Below, piece after piece: positions 1 through 9,900 of a stretch of 64,000 bases of DNA. The notes under the pieces were generated by a model. It saw nothing but the letters and a program-made list of their open reading frames with translations, had not been told where the DNA came from and did no database searches. The stretch is from Bimuria novae-zelandiae CBS 107.79 (taxonomy: Eukaryota > Ascomycota > Dothideomycetes > Pleosporales > Didymosphaeriaceae). Position 1 is the first letter of the stretch, and every line of letters starts with the position of its first letter. The translations under genes were made by a program, and so were the position numbers. Where the stretch lies: NCBI GenBank assembly GCA_010015655.1, contig ML976692.1:241120-305119 (forward strand). Reading direction: 5' to 3'.

Positions 1-430
1 GCTGCGACAAGCCGCGAGTCTTCTGGTCGATGTTGATGTTGACTCGGCCATCAGCTGCGACTGTGGCGTTTGCGCCGAGCTGGTGGCCCTCGTCTGAGAT
101 GGTTCCTGGAAATTCGCTGTATGCGGGTGGAGGATGGTCGACGTGAGCGGCGTTTTCTTCGTGTGCGATGGAAGCCAGGTCGTGGTGGCTTTGCGTAGCA
201 GTTCTGGTAGCGCATTAGCGCTATATAGGTAGGGGATGCAGGCGCTCATACGGTCGGGAGAGGCCCTGCGCTTCTCCTAGGCGGTAGGAGCTCGCATAGG
301 AAGACCCATTAATGTTGTTCTCGTTCCTAGGCTGCTCTTGCCCGTTTTCACTGTATGCTGGTGGGTGTAGTGGGGGCGAGGACTGCTGGTCGCGTCGCGC
401 GTCCCCGCTATTGTGCTCGCCGTCCGTCAT
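1..430 (-). CDS. Edge-truncated proline/tyrosine-rich conserved protein (N-terminal part)
   Basis: I read an ATG at 428-430 on the minus strand, an exon down to 252, a 48-nt intron (204-251; donor GTATGA, branch-like GCTAATG, acceptor CCAG) and a second exon that runs off the left edge. Without the intron the frame has two stops (221 and 215); with it the reading is open from 430 to 1. The protein is hydrophilic and has two PPAYSE-type (PPxY) motifs, one in each exon (HPPAYSENG and PPPAYSEF), then a GRVNINIDQKTRGL stretch. PPxY motifs are known ligands of WW domains such as those of Nedd4/Rsp5 ligases and their adaptors, so an ubiquitin-adaptor-like or membrane-tethered role is possible but only inferred. 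I do not recognise the family. An upstream hydrophobic ORF (408-641) is in another frame, so the start could lie further upstream. Confidence 0.55.
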
Positions 431-1719
431 AGTGCGTCAATGTCAAAAAGGCAGTCGTAGGGGTATCATGGAGGAAGACAACCACAAAAAAAAGAATAGC
501 GACAACAAGGAGGACTAGGAAAGCAGGAGCTGAAGTAGGTTGCAGATCACCTACGTAGGGCAGCGCGTAAGGCGTCGGGTGGTAGTCATGCACTTCTGTG
601 CGACTGTTTGTTGGGTCCCCGCAGCGGGGCTTGCGGCCCATTCACTGCCTCATTGGCCGACTCGCCTACGCGCGGCTTGGTCAACAACGCGTTCATCTGG
701 ACCATTACAAGATCACTCTGGAGGCGGTTGTTTTTCGCCATTTCCCTCATCTGGTTCATTGCAGCGATCGTATCTGCACATATTCTTGCCTACGTTAAAC
801 GACTTTACGAGCGTCTAGTCTCCACGTCTGCGCAAGGCGAAAATCTCGCGCCCTTCACATTTACGGGATGCCCGTATTGTAGCATCTGGATGCCGGAGAG
901 CTCTTTATAAAAGCACCTATCGCGCACAGGCAACCACATTAAGACGCAGTATTCTTCTCCAAGCGTAAACAATCCGAGATCGCTCATCATGCGTTAGGAT
1001 GGAGTCTCCATACTGCCGCGTCATGGGTGCTACTAGAAAGGGCCTTCCTTGCGAGTTTCCAACGTTTCTTGGACAAACCCAACCGCAGCGTAGAGACGCG
1101 GAAGCTCTTATGTCTGTATAATGCTTCCATTTGTCGTCTTTGTATCTGGATTGCGGTTGCACACTGCTTCTTCCAGCGATGCTCCTGCATACCTATTTAT
1201 AACCAATGAGCTGCAGTCGCCCCGCTGGGGCTTGAAGCGTCACGTTACGTGCGCAGGTCTCCATCAGCTCAGCTCCAGCCTTACGGCTCCATGGCTTCAA
1301 CATGACCCGCATCACCTCAAACATCTTGACATACTATAACATTAAGGAATAGGACAATCGTATACAGTATGTGAATGCGAAAAGGTGCCCGTAGTATCCT
1401 GAAGCATTACCATATGCCATACCCCCATCCTACCCCGCAAAAGAAGCAAGAGCGATCCTCCATTTTGTATAACACAACAACTAGCAGCTATCCTCGCTCA
1501 CGGCTCGGCGTCCCAGGCTTCTCTAGACTCATCGCACCTGGCCACAAGACTCGTTCAAGTCATTCACCTTCACCCTTACTAGTGCCGTTGCTCTCTCTTG
1601 TCGCCTCCTTCCGCCAAAACAAACGCTTCGCCAAGCAATATCCGTATCCGTGCGTCAGTCCCCAACATGCGCCCACGGCAATCGCACCGAAATAGACGAC
1701 TAAGCAAATATCGCCTGCC
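431..1719. other. Intergenic, no supported gene
   Basis: Only short overlapping ORFs on both strands, with no recognisable domain and no convincing exon pairs. It holds the upstream regions of the divergent genes at 1-430 (minus) and 1720 (plus). A minus-strand ORF at 408-641 contains a hydrophobic run (APAFLVLLVVAILFF), but nothing else supports it. Confidence 0.5.
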
Positions 1720-2945
1720 ATGGCAGTGCCATACAGCGGAGAATCGTGGATATGGTGGATCGTCGTGGTTGCCGTAATAGCCGTGAGATTGTAAGCCCTC
1801 GACTAGAACTTGGACCGCGCTCGAGGATAGCGACTAACCGATCTTTACGCAGCATCTCTCGAAAAATTCTCTTTCGGTCATTCAAGGGCCTCCAGGTCGA
1901 TGATTGGGTAATGGTCTCATTCGTCGCGGCCTGCTATACAGCCTTCGTCGTCATCTCCAACAGGTATCTGAAGTACGATTCGAACCTCGAAAGGCCGGGA
2001 TACCACTGGGACGCATTAAGCGCGCATGAGCTTTCTCGCCGCAGACTCGGCAGCATCCTCATGATTGTCGTGGAGCAGTTGCTGCTGTTCATTATCTGGT
2101 CCTGCAAAGGGTGTCTGCTCCTCATGTATCATCGCCTGACTGGATTGCTCAAGGAGAATCGTGCGATCAAGCATCTTGCCGTGTACGTGGCACTTAGCTT
2201 CCTCGGCATGGAGCTACTGTATTTCGCAGCCTGGTGCCGCCCTTTCTCAAGATACTACGAGGTGCCGACCGAATCCACACAGTGCATGACTATGGCCAAT
2301 CACCGAATCACCAAGACCGTCCTGAACATATCCTCCGATCTCGTAATGCTGTACATCGCACTCCAGATGCTCATCCGGTCGTCACTGCCACTCAAGAGGA
2401 AGCTAGTGCTCTGCGCCGTCTTCTCACTGGGCATATTTGCTATAACGGCAGCCGCATTGAGTGCTTACTACTCTCTCAGCCAACCTTATACTCACACCTG
2501 GCTCTCATGGTATATGCGAGAATCGTCTCTGGCTATCATTGTCGCAAATGTGCCCTTCACGTGGACAATCTTGCGCGAACTCTTCGAGGTGGACGAGTTC
2601 AACGCTTCGAGCCCTGCGCCGTGGTCCTTTTACCCAGTTGCCCGTCCTTCACCCGCCCAAGGCCGAGCTGGTTATTCGTTCCATCAAGGTCCGCCAATAC
2701 CGTCAGCTCATACTCGACAAAGCCGCGCGTGCACCAACAGCATCGGAGACGAAGATACGCTGGTGGGCATTTCATCGGCGACAAGAGCTGGAGGTTCGCC
2801 CACAAAGAGTTTGACGATGCAGGAGTCTGGGTTGGATGAAGTGGAATTGGGAATTGTGAAGTCGCGCGACTTCGCGGCTGTGCCTAAGCCTTTGTCACCG
2901 GCGGGCGATCAGGACGCCAACAGTCCCATGAAGATTCATACCTGA
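1720..2945 (+). CDS. Fungal rhodopsin-domain (Pth11-like) seven-helix membrane protein
   Basis: Two exons: 1720-1790 and 1853-2945. The intron 1791-1852 (62 nt) has GTAAGC, a CTAAC branch site and ACGCAG. Spliced length is 1164 nt, or 387 aa. I chose the upstream ATG at 1720 because the first exon supplies helix 1 (SWIWWIVVVAVIAV) and joins in frame to ISRKILFRSFKGLQVDDWV, a typical helix1-loop-helix2 entry of this family. Helices follow around VMVSFVAACYTAFVVI, IVVEQLLLFIIW, LAVYVALSFLGMELLYF, ISSDLVMLYIALQMLI, AVFSLGIFAITAAALS and SLAIIVANVPFTW. The loop CRPFSRYYEVP...QC and the NISSDLVM motif are hallmarks of the fungal rhodopsin-like domain (PF20684). The C-terminal ~120 residues are a hydrophilic cytosolic tail. 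Members include Pth11-type GPCR-like proteins; the ligand here is unknown. The gene looks intact. Confidence 0.85.
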
Positions 2946-3864
2946 CGGGGTTCCGCATAGCCGGCCCCAATCTTGAATCGACTCCGCTGAAAATTTTAGC
3001 CCTGCTTATTAACCTACCGTGGGACAATGGTGACCTCGCGTGTACCCTCAACAAAAACGCTTGCAATTCGGCATAACCTTCTACCTCTCAGCCAACTTCT
3101 ACATGCCTGGCGTGTCGTCAATTCTCGCCGCTCTCGGCTCACTACAGTCCCGCATAGACGGCTGAGGCTAAAGAAACATCTGGCGGCCATCCGAGACTGC
3201 AGACGTCGTTCGTGGCGCAGCACCGACAAGTGAACTGCGAAGTCGAAGATTAATTCAAATCGCGAAAAGTGCTATACCTACAAGACCCATCATGCTGAAG
3301 ACAATTGCGCAGCCGACTTCGAAGCCGTGGACACAGGCCTGACAAGTTCCTCGAACCCTCGCATCAGCTCTCTTTGTCCGATAGATCAATCCCCATCAAA
3401 ACTTTTAATTGTTCGCCCTTATTATTGTTCAGCCTCGATCTGTGCACAAACTAAACCACAAACACTCCGTCCCTCACTACCCATCCCAGCTCACGCGCAG
3501 AAACTCTCAAAATAACGAGCGACATGTATGCACAAGACAAAAGACCATCCGGCAGCTCTCCCTCATTCCCACAGTTCCTCAACGTCCAATCCACAGCCCC
3601 ACATCATGTACCCCCGCGCTCCCTCCTTATATACTCTTCCCCATGTCCCTACATAACCGCACACTGCAATCCTTTACGATAAAACTTCGCCGTCATCGTA
3701 TACGTCGTCGCCGGAAACGATGCCACGTACGTCATAGTGCACCAACCATCACGGTGCCAATCACATCCTACTCTTTATTAGCACTCCCCACATTCCAAAC
3801 AGGCATCTAGAATGGGAGTGGAAGAGGCCGAGAGATAAACAGGAAGCGGGGCTTACTTCTCCAT
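2946..3864. other. Intergenic, no supported gene
   Basis: The downstream flank of the rhodopsin-like gene, then C-rich, pyrimidine-skewed sequence (about 3400-3800). The ORF at 3409-3810 is low-complexity, has no domain, and is probably chance. Confidence 0.5.
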
Positions 3865-4077
3865 TCATCTTAGGAACCCCCTGGAGAGTAGGTAGGCGCT
3901 GGTGATGATGGACGTAGGTGGGACGGAGGTTTTAGTGACGAGCATGGAGGAGGGTGGCGTGGGCGTTGGAGGAGTGAGCGTGGCGTAGCCCGGTAGGGAG
4001 GCTTTGGAGCGGGGGGAGGCGGACACCAGGGCCGCGAAGGCGAGGAGGGGAATAGTAAAAAGGGCGAGGGGCTGCAT
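3865..4077 (-). CDS. Possible small secreted protein
   Basis: A 70-residue ORF begins with a good signal-peptide pattern (MQPLALFTIPLLAFAALVSA followed by SPRSK) and continues as a Thr/Pro/Ser-rich tail. The ORF is short and cysteine-free, and it may have a further exon downstream that I could not place. It could be a small secreted protein of the effector-candidate type or a chance ORF; no homologue is recognised. The overlapping frame (3870-4106) is only Pro-rich and is less likely. Confidence 0.3.
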   Translation of the reverse strand: MQPLALFTIPLLAFAALVSASPRSKASLPGYATLTPPTPTPPSSMLVTKTSVPPTSIITSAYLLSRGFLR

Positions 4078-5042
4078 TTTTCCTTTCGGCTCTGTGTAGT
4101 TTCCAAAAAAGAAGTGGGATGGTTGAAATTAAAGTGAGCCTGAGACTAGAATTGTGTTGGCGAACATAACGGCATTTATGCTGCTCTTGATGTCGGCTGG
4201 GAGGCCGGTGCGGTAACCCATGCTAGGAACGTGGGAACTGTGTCCCGCGTCATCTGTAGAGTGCGACTAATTTCCTTTGATCAAGGTTGTGGGTGAATGC
4301 TTTTCCTTTTACTGACAATTTGCCATCCCGCTGTGGTGTGATTGTGTATTTTGCCGTTGGTGTTGTTGTTTTGTTTGGAGAGCAGGCTACTAGCGCTCCA
4401 CGGAGTTTCAAAATTATTGCGAGTCCGCCTCTTGCGCAGTTTTTCCTATGGAATGGATGGCAGGTTTAGGTTAGAGGTATGCGTCTCGCCGTGTTAGGTC
4501 GAGGAGGTGGTGCGATGCAACATGGGGTGTAGGAGTATCGTGAAAGGTGCATTGGAAGCGATGGAGCTACGGACACTGTACGGCTACGTCAGTGTAGCGT
4601 GTGAGGAAAGAATATATTCTATCGCACTAATCGGTAAGATCATCGTGCTCTAATCATGAACTAGGGCGAAATCAAGATCTTTGACGCCTCTGGTGTGCCC
4701 ATGCATGGTCAAGGTCTCATACGGTGATACGATCAAAGGCGAGGAGGCTTCTGGTGTTTGAAGACCATTGCTTGTGCCTGTTGGTGATATATTGTTTTAT
4801 CGTTCGTGAATAGCAAGCAAGAACAGCAAACCGCGAGGCCTATATGAGAAGCTGATGTCTCGAGCCAAATGGCAGTGAAATTGTTACGTCGAAAAGAGTG
4901 TGTTGAGGCAATCGTTGTTGATTGAGTAGCTACTCTACAGGAGCTATATACTGTGTGCATCACGTGCACGGGCCGCACGGGTGGCCCAAGCTTCCATACT
5001 GAACCGTCACAGAAATTAATCCTGTCAAAAGATTTTTAGAAA
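4078..5042. other. Intergenic, no supported gene
   Basis: No ORF with a recognisable domain on either strand. It forms the upstream region of the BTB pseudogene starting at 5043. Confidence 0.5.
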
Positions 5043-5765
5043 ATGGCGAACATATCCCTACCCCTATTGAAACGGCCCTGCAGGTATCAATCCGAGTCTT
5101 CATCAGCCGAAGTCTATAGCACCGCTATGTTTATTATTGAAGCCGGCATGAGTGAAGGTCCAACTAAGGAATTCCGCATCCATCGAGGACTCCTGGCTCA
5201 CCATTCAAAGTACTTCAACGATCTCTTGAAAGGGCACAGTACCATAGGCAACTTTCTCCGTCTGCGTGTCGATGCGGACATTTTCAAAGTCGTGCATTAC
5301 TGGCACTATGCTGGCAAGGTGTTCGACACGCAGACGAGCAAAACCAAAGTCACCGAGATACCGCTTTCATATGAGGACCTCGCTAGTATTTACGTCTTTG
5401 CGGACCAGCGCATCATGCTACGCTTGCAGAACGCGACACTTAAATTGCTGGCCGCGAAGTCTATTGGTACAGCGGGCATGTAGGGTACTCATCCTGTATA
5501 CGATGAAGCAATTGATTTCCTGTACTGTAACACAAAGAGGCATACTCTGGTTTGAAAGCTGCTTGTTCACCAGTTAGTTGATTGTATAGAAGCATTTGAC
5601 AATGTACCGGCCGCTAAATTGAACGTGAAGTTCATGAAAGAGGTCATAGATGAAATCTGGCTGGACTACGACCCGCAGGTGGGGAAATACGATAATAGTT
5701 TGCAGTGGTTCAAAGCTCTTAAGGCCAATATTTGCGCTTTCCACGATCACGACGATGACGATTAG
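5043..5765 (+). pseudogene. BTB/POZ-domain gene with two in-frame stop codons
   Basis: One frame reads from ATG 5043 to the stop at 5763-5765 (240 codons) but contains TAG at 5481-5483 and TGA at 5553-5555. The first 146 residues show a BTB/POZ fold signature: a variable start, then EFRIHRGLLAHHSKYFNDLLKG, a hydrophobic core around DADIFKVVHYWHYAGKV, and DLASIYVFADQRIMLRLQNATLKLL. After the stops the same frame continues with family-like sequence (VYDEAIDFLY, KLLVHQLVDCIEAF, FMKEVIDEIWLDY, ending HDHDDDD). The family is expanded in Pleosporales and usually lacks a known partner; in general BTB proteins dimerise or act as Cullin-3 adaptors. The second stop fits CGA to TGA. The homologous gene at 12738-13523 ends similarly (CRYHDHSN), which supports the position of the true stop. 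Sequencing error at both stops is possible but unlikely. Confidence 0.75.
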
Positions 5766-5849
5766 GGGGATGAGGGCATCTTTCGACCTCGGAACGTTTA
5801 GGGGGAAAATAATCCGGGAGGTCAGGGAAAATTCGAAAGTGGTGAGACA

Positions 5850-6083
5850 TGTGATGGGTGAAGCTTCCGGTGAGGCTGCCAGCCTGCAGATGGCTCGTTT
5901 TCCTTCATTGATTATGTTTCATATGGCATATGCAGCTTCCAGGAGAAGCGGTGACACCTGATTGCTGACGTATGCAGCTTTCCGGAGGAGCGGTGACCCC
6001 TGACTGCTGGTATGTACGCCCTCAGCGCTCACCCTTCGTAGATCATGCATATCATCACTTTTCAGCCTCATCTTAGGTTCACA
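5850..6083 (+). mobile_element. Solo LTR (234 bp), copy B
   Basis: Starts TGTGATGGG and ends GGTTCACA, so it has TG...CA ends with a 5-bp terminal inversion (TGTGA/TCACA). It is flanked by a 5-bp direct duplication AGACA (5845-5849 and 6084-6088). It is nearly identical, in inverse orientation, to 53393-53625, which has its own duplication. Inside is a tandemly repeated ~42-bp unit carrying the GAAGCGGTGACACCTGAT / GAGCGGTGACCCCTGACT versions. TG..CA ends with 5-bp duplications are the standard LTR signature; no internal retrotransposon sequence adjoins it, hence solo LTR. A short non-autonomous DNA element is a less likely reading. Confidence 0.75.
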
Positions 6084-6088
6084 AGACA

Positions 6089-6948
6089 TCAATATAAAAT
6101 AAATGAGCGGAGTCACTGTACCCAGATAGAGAGAAGTCCCCACGGGAGCTTTACGTAGGCTTGAATGTAGGACGTACCCGTACCTTGCTCAATTCAAGAG
6201 TTTTTCCAAGAGGTCATCGCGCTCCAGGTGTAACTAGAGGCTGGAGACTACGAAAGAATGTCGGCCAGATACCCTTAGTAGCGCTCTGCAGCTTCAAATG
6301 TCCGGGGATATAAGTGTGCTCAAACCAAATGACACAGGGTTTGTCCAGAGCCCTAGAATAGATAGCATGAATATAGGATTGCACGGTGTTTACTCTCACC
6401 TCGTTTGCCTGGTTGTTACGTGCGTCGTATGTGGTGTAATGTGCGTCAGGGAGCCGAGTAATTAGAATTCCGATTCTGGTCACGGACATCCAATGAAAAG
6501 GCGGCGGCAGTCCTCGGGCACCGCTCCCAACCCACATCAGCCTTGGCACTGCGCACACCCAACCTTGGAAAGCGTCCGTACCGCATAACTTCGTTTGCGC
6601 CGCGATGACGGCAAGTGGCTGTCTTTTTACCCAACCATTCATCTCGAATGAAAAATCGGTCAACAGACGTTTGCCTAGAAAGTGGCTCAGCGCTTACTGT
6701 TCTGGGCAAGTAATATGACTTGGCACTGGGTGCGCGCGACGCGCGCAGGACTTGGCTCCGTACCCAGCAACAATTGCAACACCTTCAACAAACCGTGAAA
6801 GTGTTCCATTTATTCGTATAACGGGATGTATCGTACGTTCTGCGCATAACCGTCTTTGTCAAACCAGTACTTGCTTCGGAACCCCCATTTTTTTGTTCGA
6901 AAAAAGGCTCGTCAGCAATTATCCCCGACAGCAACGCTGTGCTCCACG
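6089..6948. other. Intergenic, upstream of the ABC transporter
   Basis: A 149-codon minus-strand ORF (6214-6663) has no recognisable motif and is probably chance. The last few hundred bases form the 5' region of the ABC transporter gene. An in-frame ATG exists at 6856, 31 codons upstream of the start I prefer. Confidence 0.5.
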
Positions 6949-9900
6949 ATGTCTGCAGGTCTTGGTGGTATTCGCGAGGAGCCAAAGGAGGAAGAGGAGA
7001 TCGTCAAAGGCAGCCTCGAATGTAGCTCCACTCCTAGCACCAACGTACAACCATCACGACAACAAGGGCAGGAGCACGAACATTCTGTTCAGTCTTTGGC
7101 CCGCAAGTTCACATCACAATCTCATCAGTCGCACCATGGATCACCTTTTGAAGCGAGTGAAGGGTCCTGTTTGGACCCTAACTCCCCACTATTCAATGCT
7201 CGAGCTTGGGCGAAAGCCTTCTATAATGTCAGATACAGCTCAGATGTCCCGGCGCGCGTAGCAGGTGTTGCGTTCCAGAGTCTGAATGTGTCAGGGATTG
7301 GCTCGCCTACGGATTTCCAGTCCAGTGTTGCGAACTTTTCCCTGAAGTTGCCTGCAATTTTTGGCAAAGGGGCGCACAAGATCGATATTCTTCGCGATAT
7401 AGATGGCCTGGTACTACCTGGGGAACAATGTTGCGTTTTGGGGCCCCCTGGCAGCGGCTGTTCCACGTTACTAAAGACAATATCTGGGGAGACGCATGGG
7501 TTCAACGTCGACTCGGACTCATACCTCAATTACCAGGGTGTATCACCCGCACAGATGCACAAAGAGTTCAGAGGGGAAGCTATCTACACAGCGGAAGTTG
7601 ACAGGCATTATCCTCAGCTTACGGTGGGAGATACCCTCTACTTTGCTGCGTAAGTTGCCCCATGTCTCATCCGTAAGCGATCGCACATTGATGTGGTCAT
7701 AGACTTGCTCGAGCCCCTCGTACTATCCCTGTCGGTGTTTCGCGAGAAGAGTACGCGGAGCACCTACGAGACGTCGTTATGGCAATGTTTGGTATCAGCC
7801 ATACGATTAAGACACGTGTTGGCAATGATTTTGTACGTGGCGTGAGTGGCGGCGAGAGGAAACGAGTAACTATCGCCGAAGCTGCTCTGAGTTATGCCCC
7901 ACTCCAATGCTGGTAGGTCGGCTTTTGCCGCCCGGACTAAGGTTGAGACTGCTTGTGGTTCTAATGAGAGCGTAGGGACAATTCCACTCGAGGTCTGGAC
8001 TCCGCAAATGCAGTAGAGTTCTGCAAGACTCTTCGCACCCAATGCGATGTGTTCGGGTCTACCAGCTTTGTGGCCATTTACCAAGCACCACAAGCCGCTT
8101 ATGACGTGAGTTAGTTTATCATGACAGTTGCTCTGTACTCACTGTTCCAAGCTCTTTGACAAGGTTACCGTATTATACGAAGGTCGGCAGATATACTTCG
8201 GGTCTGCAACGAAAGCCAAGGGCTACTTTGAGGAGATGGGATTCCTATGTCCAGATGCCCAGACCGTCCCCGACTTTCTCACATCCATGACCTCGCCAGC
8301 GGAACGAATCGTGAGATCCGGCTTCGAGAATCGCGTACCAAGAACTTCGGATGACTTTGCGCGCTGTTGGCAACAGAGCGAAGAGCGAGAACTTCTGATA
8401 GCAGAGATCGAAGCGTACTCCCAAGAACATCCCTTAGATGGCACTGGTACGACCAAGTTCGCCCTCACAAGAAAGCTGGAGAAGTCCAAGGCTCAGCGAT
8501 CGCGTTCACCGTTTACATTGTCGTATTGGGGTCAGGTCAAGCTGTGCATGTGGCGAGATGTGCAGGGATTGAAAGCCGATCCTTCGTTGCCAATTTCCAT
8601 TCTCACCATTAACTTTTTCGAAGCTTTGATCGTCGGCAGCATATTCTTCAACCTGGCTGATGATACCTCTTCATTCTTCTCTCGAGGTGCTGTTTTGTTC
8701 ATGATGGTCAGTTTTCGGCGTAGCGCTGCCGCCCGTGGCAGGTACTTACCTCTGTATGTTAAGCTGCTAACCCTCACAGGTGCTTCTGAACGCATTCGGT
8801 AGTATGATAGAGGTATTCTCGTTGTATTCGAAGAGAGAAATTGTCGAAAAAGTGGGTAGATGGCATCTCAAACTATGACGATCTTGAGCTGATATTATAC
8901 CTAGCACAATCGCTATGCCTTATATGTAGGATGCAGTATTACCCTAGGTGTGAAAGGAACACTGACTATAGCAGCATCCGAGTGCAGAAGCCTTTTCTAG
9001 CATGATTGTAGACATGCCGTACAAAGTCACAAACGCAGTTCTTGTCAACACAACTTTATATTTCATGACCAACCTTCGTCGCGATGCAGGAGCTTTTTTC
9101 TTCTTCTTTCTCGTAGCTTTCTCCATGTTACTGGCTATGTCAATGTTCTTCCGGTAAGACTTCTTCTTGGTTGTTTGGCTTCATACTAATTCCTCCAGGT
9201 TCTTTGCTTCCATTACCAAGACTATTGCTCAGGCACTAGCCCCATCCTCGATCATCCTAATTGGCCTGGTGTTATATACAGGCTTCGCCATTCCTGTGAC
9301 TGACATGAGAGGGTGAGTGATATCTCTGCAATTAAGCCCGCACTAACATCGTGTGTAGCTGGGCAAGTTGGATTCGATGGCTGAACCCCATTTCTTACGG
9401 GTTCGAAAGCGTCATAGTGAATGAGTTCAACGGACGTCAGTTTCCGTGCGCCCAGTTCGTTCCTTTTGGGCCGTCATACGAGGGTATTGCTCCCAACCAG
9501 CGAGCCTGTGCTGTAACGGGTGCCGTCGCTGGTATAGACTACGTTAACGGAACCGCTTTCGCAAGCACTACGTACAATTATCAGTACGGCCATCGATGGC
9601 GAAATTTCGCTATCATTGTGGCTTTCGTCATCGGTCTTGGCGCGCTACATCTCATTACATCGGACTTGGTTGCGTCTGCTCGCTCAAAAGGCGAGGTGCT
9701 TGTGTTTCGCCGCAAGCACCTAAAGGCCATGGCAAAGCACCAAAAGATTGATGAAGAGACCGGCAGGCTCGCGATTGTGCAGACCGAGAAATACAATGGC
9801 GACAGGTTCGCCTCATCCATTGTGCAGAAGCAGCAAAGTATCTTTCATTGGGAAGATGTATGCTACGAATTGCAGATCAAAGGCGAGACCAGGAAGATAT

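Noticed and set aside
5850..6083. A conserved small gene shared with 53393-53625
   Set aside because: The similar peptides on the two strands are translations of the solo LTR; the DNA repeat with target duplications explains them.
6214..6663. 149-codon minus-strand ORF
   Set aside because: No domain, no signal peptide, no splice partner; consistent with a chance ORF upstream of the ABC transporter.
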